A stretch of DNA of 17,618 nt from UBA5004 sp964342515 (GTDB lineage Bacteria; Patescibacteriota; Minisyncoccia; Phycocordibacterales; Zambryskibacteraceae): assembly GCA_964342515.1 (NCBI GenBank), contig CAYFFP010000008.1, forward strand, positions 1-17,618, given 5' to 3'. Below the pieces are notes generated by a model. The model was not told the origin of the DNA. It saw only the letters and a list, made by a program, of their open reading frames with translations, and made no database searches. The translations under genes were made by a program, and so were the position numbers. This document shows positions 11,750 through 17,618 of the stretch, in pieces (the first letter of the stretch is position 1; each line of letters starts with the position of its first letter).

Positions 11750-13501
11750 ATGCACATTGACGATGCCCAACTGGAAAATTTCGTCATAGACTCCGGTCTC
11801 GTCTCCGGTAAGGAGCTTGAAGGCATAAAGCATGCCGCCAAAGAGAAGAACGAGCGCCTCGGCAAGCTTCTGGTCACCAGAGGACTGCTTACCGAGGACG
11901 ACCTGCGCCGGATGCAGGCCTATATCTTGGGCATCCCGTTCGTTGACCTCAAGAACCAGAAGCTCGACTTCTCCGTGCTCTCGCTTATCCCCGAGCCGAT
12001 CGCCCGGAATCACAACATCGTCGCTTTTAAGAAGACCAAGGACACGCTGGAAGTGGCCATGCTCGATACCGAGGACCTGACGGCGATCGATTTCGTCAAA
12101 AAGAAAGTGGGGTTGAAAATTCTCCCCCGTCTCACCGACAACGAGAGCATGAAGTGGGCTCTCCTCTCGTATCAGAAAACGCTCAAGGCCGAATTCGGAG
12201 ACATCATCCAGTCGCAAGCATCAAGCATCAAGCAGGTAAGCGATAAGTCGGATGATAATGTGCCGGAAGCCGACCTCAAGAAGCTTGCCGAAGATATTCC
12301 CGTCGTGCGGATTGTTGATACGCTCTTAAAGCACGCCATTATTCAAGACGCCTCCGACATTCACATCGAGCCGGAAGAGAATCAAGTGCTCATCCGCTAT
12401 CGCATCGACGGACTCTTGCGCGATGCCATGATCCTGCCGAGAAATACCGTCGCCGGCATCACCGCTCGCATCAAAGTGCTCTCTAACTTAAAGCTTGATG
12501 AGAAGAGATTGCCGCAGGACGGTCGCTTCAAGATTGATGCCGAAGGGGAGAAAGTCTCTTTCCGCGTCTCCACCCTGCCTACTTACTACGGCGAGAAGAC
12601 GGTCATGCGACTTCTCCGCGAGAATGCCGCGGGCTTTACTCTTGAGGGTCTCGGCTTTCACGGTCAGGGACTGGAGGATATCCATAAGGCGCTCCGACTG
12701 ACCACCGGCATGATTCTGGCCACCGGGCCGACTGGCTGCGGCAAGACCACCACGATGTACACCTGTCTCGATATTTTAAATACGCCGGATGTCAACATCT
12801 CAACCATCGAGGACCCCGTCGAATATCAGATGAACCGCATCAATCAGACCCAGGTGCGGCCGGATATCGGACTTACTTTCGCCAACGGCCTCCGCACTTT
12901 GGTGCGGCAGGACCCCGACATCATCATGGTGGGGGAAATCCGCGATAATGAGACCGCCGGCCTTGCCATCAACGCCGCTCTCACCGGACACTTGGTGCTC
13001 TCGACGCTTCATACGAACAGCGCTGCCGGTGCCATCCCGCGCCTGCTCGATATGAAGGCCGAGCCCTTCCTGCTCGTCTCGACTTTGAATGTTGTTATCG
13101 CGCAAAGACTGGTGAGGAAACTGGCAGCCGGCAAGACGAAGCATTTTCTTACTAAAGAAGAACTTAATTCTTTAGGCAATGTGGTCTCGCTCAACCGGAT
13201 GCTCGAACTTTTAAGAAAGGAGAAGATTATTGACGGCAAGACAGACTGGGACAAGATTCCTTTCTGGAAACCTGTCGCTGGAAAGGATACCGAAGACGGC
13301 TACTCAAGCCGCATCGGCATCCACGAAGTGTTAAGAGTGACGCCCACTATCAAAGAGCTTATCATGAAAGGCGCCACGGCCGCAGAGCTGGAAGAGCAGG
13401 CCAAGAAAGAAGGCATGATGACTATGGTCGAAGACGGCATCCTGAAAGCGGTGCAAGGCATCACCACTATCGAAGAAGTTTTGAGAGTGGTTTCTGAATA
13501 A
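11750..13501 (+). CDS. pilB: Type IV pilus assembly ATPase PilB (GspE/PulE family)
   Basis: A 583-residue cytoplasmic hexameric ATPase that powers pilus extension through PilC. In order: an N-terminal MshEN/GspE-N-like domain (about 15-130), an N2 domain from about 180 (DASDIHIEPEENQVLIRYRIDG), Walker A GPTGCGKTT (about 325-333), Asp box STIEDPVEYQ, Walker B IIMVGEIRD (about 391-399) and His box HLVLSTLHTNSA. The C-domain normally has a four-Cys zinc motif. Here the stretch from RLVRKLAAGKTK to SRIGIHEVLR has no cysteine, so zinc is not used. First gene of a six-gene unit; pilC follows after three bases. Confidence 0.97.
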   Translation: MHIDDAQLENFVIDSGLVSGKELEGIKHAAKEKNERLGKLLVTRGLLTEDDLRRMQAYILGIPFVDLKNQKLDFSVLSLIPEPIARNHNIVAFKKTKDTLEVAMLDTEDLTAIDFVKKKVGLKILPRLTDNESMKWALLSYQKTLKAEFGDIIQSQASSIKQVSDKSDDNVPEADLKKLAEDIPVVRIVDTLLKHAIIQDASDIHIEPEENQVLIRYRIDGLLRDAMILPRNTVAGITARIKVLSNLKLDEKRLPQDGRFKIDAEGEKVSFRVSTLPTYYGEKTVMRLLRENAAGFTLEGLGFHGQGLEDIHKALRLTTGMILATGPTGCGKTTTMYTCLDILNTPDVNISTIEDPVEYQMNRINQTQVRPDIGLTFANGLRTLVRQDPDIIMVGEIRDNETAGLAINAALTGHLVLSTLHTNSAAGAIPRLLDMKAEPFLLVSTLNVVIAQRLVRKLAAGKTKHFLTKEELNSLGNVVSLNRMLELLRKEKIIDGKTDWDKIPFWKPVAGKDTEDGYSSRIGIHEVLRVTPTIKELIMKGATAAELEEQAKKEGMMTMVEDGILKAVQGITTIEEVLRVVSE

Positions 13502-13504
13502 AAT

Positions 13505-14728
13505 ATGGCTCTTTTTAAATATCAGGCGAGGAAGGCGGACGGGCAGATGTATGAGAAGGAGGTGGAAGCGGCCGACCGGCTTGCTCTCTATACGATAATC
13601 CGAGAAGAGGGCGGCAGCGTGGTCTCTATCCGCGAAGTAAAGAGCATCTTACCCTCTCTTTCGCTCTCGTTTTCTCCGAGCGCGCTCTTCGGCAGGATTA
13701 AAACGCAGGAGAAAATAAATTTCGCCAGAAATCTGGGCACCATGATAGAAGCGGGACTCTCGGTTACCCGCGCGCTGGAAGTGATGGGGAAACAGACCAA
13801 GAGAGAACCATTGCGGAAACTGCTCTCGGAGCTTGAAGCGGACGTGAGCCGCGGCCAGACTCTCTCGGAGGCGCTAGCCGAGCGCCCGCGTGTTTTCTCG
13901 GCGCTCTTTATCTCCATGGTCAAAGCGGGAGAGGAATCCGGAAGCATCTCCCAATCTTTGCGCATCGTCGCCGGACAGATGGAGAAGAGCTACCTTCTGG
14001 CCAAGAAAGTGCGCGGGGCGATGATTTATCCGGCGGTGATTATCGCCGTGATGGTCGTTATCTCGGTTCTGCTCCTGGTCTTTATGGTGCCGACATTGAC
14101 TGCAACCTTTCAGGGTCTGGGCATTAAATTGCCGCTTTCTACGCGCGTCCTGATATTTACGAGTTCCTTCTTAGTCAATAATTCCATCCTTGTCCTCGGG
14201 GCTGCCGTCTCGTTCATATTACTTGTTATCATCTTCTTTAATTCCCGCGCCGGACACTCTGTCACCGACCGTATCTATTTGAAGCTTCCGGTCATCGGCA
14301 ATATTGTCAAAGAGGTGCAAGTGGCCAGAGTCTCGAGGACGCTCTCCTCGCTCCTGGCGGCCGGGGTCGAAATCGTGGCCGCTCTCGATGTCACGGCGCG
14401 GGTGCTCCAGAACCGCTTCTATAAAGAATCGCTCGAAGAGGCGAGAAATTCCATCCAGAAAGGAGAGCTTCTCTCCGCGGTGCTCGCCCGCCACGAAGAT
14501 ATTTATCCCGCTTTTATAAGCGAGATGGCCGCGGTGGGGGAAGAGACCGGCAAGATTTCCGAAATGCTTAGGAATACCGCCGAATATTATGAAGAAGAAG
14601 TGGACCAGCGGACCAAAGACCTCTCCACCATCATTGAGCCGGTCCTGATGATTATTATCGGCGCGGGGGTCGGCCTCTTCGCCATCTCGATGTTGGCGCC
14701 CACCTACTCGCTGGTTGATTACATTTAA
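13505..14728 (+). CDS. pilC: Type IV pilus inner-membrane platform protein PilC (GspF family)
   Basis: A 407-residue polytopic membrane protein that forms the platform between the PilB motor and the growing pilus. It has two homologous GspF domains: about 70-195 (INFARNLGTMIEAGLSVTRALEVM..SGSISQSL) and about 270-395 (VARVSRTLSSLLAAGVEIVAALDVT..EEVDQRTKDLSTIIEPVLMIIIG). Three transmembrane segments lie near 178-200, 218-245 and 380-400. The first about 60 residues (KYQARKADGQMYEKEVEA) are the usual cytoplasmic beta segment. The length is normal. The next gene starts one base after the stop. No Shine-Dalgarno sequence, so translation is likely coupled. Confidence 0.97.
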   Translation: MALFKYQARKADGQMYEKEVEAADRLALYTIIREEGGSVVSIREVKSILPSLSLSFSPSALFGRIKTQEKINFARNLGTMIEAGLSVTRALEVMGKQTKREPLRKLLSELEADVSRGQTLSEALAERPRVFSALFISMVKAGEESGSISQSLRIVAGQMEKSYLLAKKVRGAMIYPAVIIAVMVVISVLLLVFMVPTLTATFQGLGIKLPLSTRVLIFTSSFLVNNSILVLGAAVSFILLVIIFFNSRAGHSVTDRIYLKLPVIGNIVKEVQVARVSRTLSSLLAAGVEIVAALDVTARVLQNRFYKESLEEARNSIQKGELLSAVLARHEDIYPAFISEMAAVGEETGKISEMLRNTAEYYEEEVDQRTKDLSTIIEPVLMIIIGAGVGLFAISMLAPTYSLVDYI

Positions 14729-14729
14729 A

Positions 14730-15185
14730 ATGCAAAAGGGCTTTACCATCATCGAGACTCTTTTGGCAGTGGTAATCATGGGGATCGCCATTACGATCGT
14801 CACACTCTCCTTCGGGAAAGTTGAATCGCGGCAAGCGCTCGACAAAAGCGCCGCCTTGGTCGTCTCGGTATTAAATGAAGCCCGCTCGATGACACTTTCT
14901 TCTATCAGTGACAGCCGTTACGGGGTAAGTCTCCAAGATGATCAAATGGTTCTCTTTAAGGGCTTCGCGTATGCCACTTCCACTCAAAGCAATATCACAA
15001 CTTCGCTAAACGCGTCTGTCGGTATCCGCAATATAAATCTTGCCGGCGGTTCGACCAATGTCGTCTTCGACCGCCTTACCGGCGCCACTAGCCAATCGGG
15101 CACGTTCGAAGTCTATCTGCGCTCCGCTACAACGAGCTTCAAAAGGATTACTATTAACAGCACCGGGCTTATTGAAGAAAATTAA
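14730..15185 (+). CDS. Prepilin-like protein (type IV pilin/pseudopilin) 1
   Basis: A 151-residue protein with a class III signal: MQKGFTIIETLLAVVIMGIAITIVTL. A prepilin peptidase would cut after Gly4 so that Phe becomes residue 1 and the conserved Glu is at +5. The hydrophobic helix forms the pilus core. The remainder is a small beta-rich globular domain with Thr/Ser-rich C-terminus. Start chosen at the ATG at 14730; an in-frame TTG at 14715 would add five residues overlapping pilC and spoil the short leader. It resembles GspH/FimT-type minor pilins, but major or minor status cannot be decided by eye. Confidence 0.9.
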   Translation: MQKGFTIIETLLAVVIMGIAITIVTLSFGKVESRQALDKSAALVVSVLNEARSMTLSSISDSRYGVSLQDDQMVLFKGFAYATSTQSNITTSLNASVGIRNINLAGGSTNVVFDRLTGATSQSGTFEVYLRSATTSFKRITINSTGLIEEN

Positions 15186-15189
15186 TCTT

Positions 15190-15606
15190 ATGAATAAAGG
15201 ATTAACACTGGTCGAAGTGGTTATTGCGTCAGCCATCATTCTCGCGGCGATCGTGACGCTACTCGGCGTCCACACGCTGTATCTCAAAGTCGCCTTGGCT
15301 AATACAGATTCTGTCAAGGCTGCCTTTCTCCTTGAAGAGGGAATTGAGGAGACGCGATATCTCAGGGATGATTCGTGGAGCGCCAATATCGCGGGCCTCA
15401 CAAGCACTACCACTTCAATTGACAACTTTGAGAGGATGGTGACACTTTCCGCGGTCTATCGCGATAGTAACGGAGATATCGTCTCTTCGGGCGGCACTCT
15501 CGATACCAATACCAAGCTCATCACCTCCTCCGTCTCTTGGATGGTTAACGGCGCTACTACTACGAAATCCATCTCAACTTATTTAACTAACCTCTATGCG
15601 AACTAA
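15190..15606 (+). CDS. Prepilin-like protein 2 (PilV/GspI-like position)
   Basis: A 138-residue prepilin: MNKG|LTLVEVVIASAIILAAIVTLL has the cleavage site after Gly4, Glu at +5 and a long hydrophobic helix. LLEEGIEETRYLRDDSW after the helix resembles the PilV/GspI pattern of minor pilins. The C-terminal half is Thr/Ser-rich. Start is the ATG giving the four-residue leader; the frame extends upstream but those residues overlap pilin 1. It overlaps pilin 3 by 11 bases, so the genes are cotranslated. Confidence 0.9.
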   Translation: MNKGLTLVEVVIASAIILAAIVTLLGVHTLYLKVALANTDSVKAAFLLEEGIEETRYLRDDSWSANIAGLTSTTTSIDNFERMVTLSAVYRDSNGDIVSSGGTLDTNTKLITSSVSWMVNGATTTKSISTYLTNLYAN

Positions 15607-16066
15607 AGAAGGATTTTCTCTTATAGAAATGATTGTTTATATATCTATCCTGGCTCTCATGCTGATTATTGTCATTGAAGTGGTCTTTTCAATCACTCGT
15701 TCGCAAAGAGTAATTAAGTCAGTGAGAAATATCGAGAATTCGGCGCTCGAAACTCTCGAGAGAATCGAGCGCGAGGTTCGGCGGGCGGAGAGTATCAATG
15801 CCACCTCAAGCATATTCGGGGTTCATCCGGGCAAGCTTGTGCTCGGTAATGTTGAATTTTATTTGTCTGACGGGCGATTGTATCTGAAAGAAAACGGAGT
15901 GGATACCGGAGCGCTCACCGCGGAGGACGTCACGGTGACGAACCTCATTTTCCGCCGGTTCGCCACCTCAACCATCGAAGGTATTCGCGCGGAAATCACT
16001 ATTGAAAGCGGCACCAGTACGCACTACCGGATCGAGACATTTTATTCGTCAGCAGTCGTCAGATGA
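15596..16066 (+). CDS. Prepilin-like protein 3 (PilW/GspJ-like position)
   Basis: A 156-residue prepilin with leader MRTKEG|FSLIEMIVYISILALMLIIVIEVVF: cleavage after Gly6 and Glu at +5. The following helix VRNIENSALETLERIEREVRRAESI matches the PilW/GspJ style. The globular part (about 65-156) is beta-rich with FRRFATSTIEGIRAEITIES near the end. It overlaps the next gene by four bases (ATGA). Probably one of the minor pilins that form the tip or priming complex with its neighbours. Confidence 0.9.
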   Translation: MRTKEGFSLIEMIVYISILALMLIIVIEVVFSITRSQRVIKSVRNIENSALETLERIEREVRRAESINATSSIFGVHPGKLVLGNVEFYLSDGRLYLKENGVDTGALTAEDVTVTNLIFRRFATSTIEGIRAEITIESGTSTHYRIETFYSSAVVR

Positions 16067-17214
16067 TCAGGAACAAATACAATTCGGGGCAAGCCCCTCG
16101 ACCGGACTCGGGGCAAGCGATGATGATTGCGACCATATTCTTTTTAGTTATTTCAATCACCATCATCTTCGGTCTGGTTGGTCCTATAGTGAAGCAGCAA
16201 AAAATCGTGAGCAACTTGATGCTTTCCCGCCAGAGCTACTTTCTTTCGGAAGCGGGTATTGAAGACGTGGTTTACCGGCTGATCTCCGGCCAGCCGGTCG
16301 GCACGACAGAAACCCTGACGCTCTCGTCAAGCACCGCTACGACCATCACCACTGCCACGGCGGAAGGCAAAAGAGTGACCGCCTCAAGCTCGGTGGCGGA
16401 GCGCGTCCGAAAGCTTCAAACCGATCTTCTTATCGGGATCGGGGTCACGTTTCACTACGGAATTCAGGTTGGTGCAGGCGGATTTGTCTTAGGCAATAAT
16501 GCCGGAGTAAATGGAAATGTGTATTCCAATGCGAATATTTCCGGTTCGAACGGCTCTTTCATTGCCGGAGATGCTTTTGCGGTAGGCAGTATTACAGGCG
16601 TAGATGTCAGTGGCCAGACCCAAACAGGCGTTTCTCCGGAAGCTTTTCCTATCACTGACGAGCAAATTACCGATTGGAAAGACGAAGCCGCTACCGGGGG
16701 TACGGTAGGCAATCAAACTTTCGATGGCACCAGCAACACTTTGGGTCCCAAAAAAATCGCGGGCAATCTGAATCTCTCGAACGGCGCGCGTCTGACCCTC
16801 ACCGGCACGCTGTGGGTAACGGGCAATATCGTCCTGTCCAATAATGCGGAGGTAAAACTTTCTTCCGGTTACGGCTCTAATGACGGTCTTATCATTGTGG
16901 ACGGCACCGCCACTCTTTCTAATGGCGCGACCATGAACGGTTCAGGCACGAGCGGCAGTTATATTATGCTTCTCTCCACCAATAATACCGGCAGCGCCAT
17001 TGTGATTGACAATAATGCGGGCGCCGTTATTCTCTATGCTCCCAATGGCACCATTCACCTCTCAAATAACGCGGCAGTAAAGCAGATAACAGCCAAGACA
17101 ATCTCTCTCGACAACAATGCCGTCATCACTTATGAACAAGGCCTTATGAACGCGGCCTTTACCTCCGGCCCCGGCGGCGGGTACGAAATCGACTCTTGGA
17201 AAGAGATTGAATAA
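16063..17214 (+). CDS. PilX-like minor pilin component with beta-solenoid-like C-terminus
   Basis: A 383-residue protein. The N-terminus SGQAMMIATIFFLVISITIIFGLVGPIVKQQ is a transmembrane segment (about 19-41) followed by LSRQSYFLSEAGIEDVVYRL, the pattern of PilX/pilus-assembly N-terminal domains; there is no classic G|FxxxE prepilin site. From about residue 125 the protein is built of short beta-strand turns with recurring motifs GNNAGVNGNV, LNLSNGARLTL, IVLSNNAEVKL, ATLSNGATM, IVIDNNAGAV, IHLSNNAAVKQ and ISLDNNAVI, about 20 residues apart, resembling a beta-helix or bactofilin-like stack. APRPDSGQ near the start is an in-frame insertion of a GC-rich repeat that duplicates SGQA. Last gene of the pilus unit. 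Likely a surface-exposed tip protein; this is inferred. Confidence 0.83.
   Translation: MIRNKYNSGQAPRPDSGQAMMIATIFFLVISITIIFGLVGPIVKQQKIVSNLMLSRQSYFLSEAGIEDVVYRLISGQPVGTTETLTLSSSTATTITTATAEGKRVTASSSVAERVRKLQTDLLIGIGVTFHYGIQVGAGGFVLGNNAGVNGNVYSNANISGSNGSFIAGDAFAVGSITGVDVSGQTQTGVSPEAFPITDEQITDWKDEAATGGTVGNQTFDGTSNTLGPKKIAGNLNLSNGARLTLTGTLWVTGNIVLSNNAEVKLSSGYGSNDGLIIVDGTATLSNGATMNGSGTSGSYIMLLSTNNTGSAIVIDNNAGAVILYAPNGTIHLSNNAAVKQITAKTISLDNNAVITYEQGLMNAAFTSGPGGGYEIDSWKEIE
16084..16118. repeat. GC-rich palindromic element duplicated in frame in the pilX-like gene
   Basis: TCGGGGCAAGC occurs twice exactly 24 bases apart (16084-16094 and 16108-16118). The segment between can pair with its flanks as CCCC-GA-GTCCGGTC-GA-GGGG read on the minus strand, again with tandem G.A mismatches. 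Removing one 24-base unit restores NSGQAMM, a cleaner N-terminus. Confidence 0.6.
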
Positions 17215-17216
17215 CG

Positions 17217-17250
17217 CGAATCTCTACGAATATGATCGAATGATACGAAT
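17217..17250. repeat. Four CGAAT pentamers with helical spacing
   Basis: CGAAT begins at 17217, 17227, 17237 and 17246, that is at 10, 10 and 9 base steps, in the gap right after the pilus operon. They face the same side of the helix, as iterated protein sites often do. No known binding protein can be named. Confidence 0.45.
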
Positions 17251-17275
17251 AAATCCTTATTTTAAGCCATAAAAC

Positions 17276-17305
17276 CCCAAACGCTTGACATTGCAAGTGT
17301 TTGGG
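17276..17305. promoter_or_regulatory. 12-pair inverted repeat over the -35 box (candidate operator)
   Basis: CCCAAACGCTTG and CAAGTGTTTGGG pair at all 12 positions (one G.T) around a six-base loop. The repeat covers the -35 element and most of the spacer of the downstream promoter. On the minus strand it is followed by GTTTTAT, so it could alternatively act as a weak minus-strand terminator. On the plus strand there is no T-tract. Confidence 0.5.
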
Positions 17306-17313
17306 TGTACAAT
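17285..17313 (+). promoter_or_regulatory. Strong sigma70-type promoter
   Basis: A perfect TTGACA, 17-base spacer and TACAAT form the best promoter match in the window. It drives the gene at 17375 with a leader of about 55 bases. The -35 lies inside an inverted repeat, suggesting repression by a bound protein. Confidence 0.85.
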
Positions 17314-17322
17314 GAACAAAGA

Positions 17323-17360
17323 TAGCTGATGAGTGCCGGTTCCCGGCATCAGGACAGCTA
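17323..17360 (+). promoter_or_regulatory. Leader hairpin at the 5' end of the 17375 message
   Basis: TAGCTG pairs with CAGCTA, and inside them TGCCGG pairs with CCGGCA around loop TTC, leaving an internal loop ATGAG/TCAGGA. It starts almost at the predicted transcript 5' end and stops shortly before the purine-rich GAGAAAGGAATAAG and the ATG. An mRNA-stabilising hairpin is the simplest reading; no known riboswitch fits by eye. Confidence 0.5.
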
Positions 17361-17374
17361 GAGAAAGGAATAAG

Positions 17375-17618
17375 ATGATGACGATGTTCACGACATTGAT
17401 CACGTCTCGCGATCCCAAGGGTCTTCAAGCGGTGAGCATTTTCGAAGCCGCCTACAACAAGGCGAAGCTCGACGATGAGAGTGCCCAACTCTTGAACGAA
17501 CACTCGGGTTTCGCCGCATATCTCGCGGCGGGCATTCGCCAGTTCTCGCAGAAAGGACCGGTCTTCCCCGTCTGGCTCGAAGCCGAAGTTGGCGGCAAGT
17601 CCAAGGACGAACTCATCG
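17375..17618 (+). CDS. Unrecognised protein, 3'-truncated by the window edge
   Basis: An open frame from ATG 17375 (a second ATG follows at once) to the window end, 81 codons so far, reading MMTMFTTLITSRDPKGLQAV, then a helical stretch with IFEAAYNKAKLDDESAQLLN and AAYLAAGIRQFS. No signal peptide or known motif is visible. It has its own strong promoter, a structured leader and a Shine-Dalgarno-like AAAGGA, plus mostly G/C-ended codons. In that style it resembles the lipoprotein gene at 4126 rather than the leaderless genes around it. It is absent from long-frame listings only because it runs off the window. Function unknown. Confidence 0.75.
   Translation, partial: MMTMFTTLITSRDPKGLQAVSIFEAAYNKAKLDDESAQLLNEHSGFAAYLAAGIRQFSQKGPVFPVWLEAEVGGKSKDELI

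Noticed and set aside
11734..11877. N-terminal extension of the cupredoxin frame
   Set aside because: It overlaps the start of pilB on the other strand and would place the signal peptide inside the protein.
17326..17333. CTGATGAG, the hammerhead ribozyme core sequence, in the leader of the 17375 gene
   Set aside because: The GAAA box does not follow the stem in the required place and no cleavage triplet with a closing stem is evident. The hairpin explains the sequence better.

Overview
The window looks like a chromosomal piece of a Candidate Phyla Radiation (Patescibacteria) bacterium, most likely a Parcubacteria-type lineage. This is inferred from gene content and style. Genes are small and tightly packed. 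Start codons mostly lack a Shine-Dalgarno sequence, and several sit directly behind a -10 box. The type IV pilus cluster has the compact layout common in this group. tRNAs mostly lack an encoded CCA, and GC-rich palindromes are scattered between and inside genes. UGA acts as a stop (ATGA overlaps), so the code is standard.

Layout, left to right. (1) 1-1421: the C-terminal part of a large serine recombinase whose reading frame runs into the 3' end of a tRNA-Arg gene, as expected at one end of an integrated element that extends left of the window. (2) 1389-1937: six tRNA genes. Arg(UCG) and Gly(GCC) are on the minus strand. Three tandem Pro isoacceptors (CGG, UGG, GGG) and Gly(UCC) are on the plus strand. 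(3) 1939-2796, minus strand: a HicAB toxin-antitoxin pair and a YraN-like nuclease-fold protein. (4) 2797-3224: no protein gene, but a clear minus-strand terminator and a possible structured RNA. (5) 3225-4010, minus: exonuclease III. (6) 4126-5001, plus: a GC-rich, probably acquired lipoprotein with a degenerate metallopeptidase site, its own promoter, strong ribosome binding site and terminator. (7) 5137-7293, plus: a two-gene unit of a membrane-anchored helical (toroid-like) protein and a secreted protein with 37 tandem Tyr-Pro-x repeats followed by Ig/PKD-like domains. (8) 7350-11733: a cell-envelope block with a cupredoxin-like protein, three paralogous Cys/His-rich repeat proteins that I cannot assign to a named family, and a second, divergent cupredoxin. 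(9) 11750-17214, plus: a type IV pilus operon with the PilB ATPase, PilC platform, three prepilin-like proteins and a PilX-like protein with a beta-solenoid-like C-terminus. (10) 17215-17618: phased short repeats, a strong promoter inside an inverted repeat, a structured leader, and the start of an unrecognised gene.

Apart from the tRNAs, toxin-antitoxin, YraN and exonuclease genes, the window is mainly about the cell surface: anchored and secreted proteins, disulfide-rich proteins, cupredoxins and pili. The least explained item is the family of three paralogous proteins at 7882-11289. They are built from units of about 34 residues carrying C-x(10-13)-C pairs, with conserved histidine motifs in their N-terminal halves, and two cupredoxin-like genes flank them. 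A metal or redox role is a reasonable hypothesis, but the sequence does not prove it.
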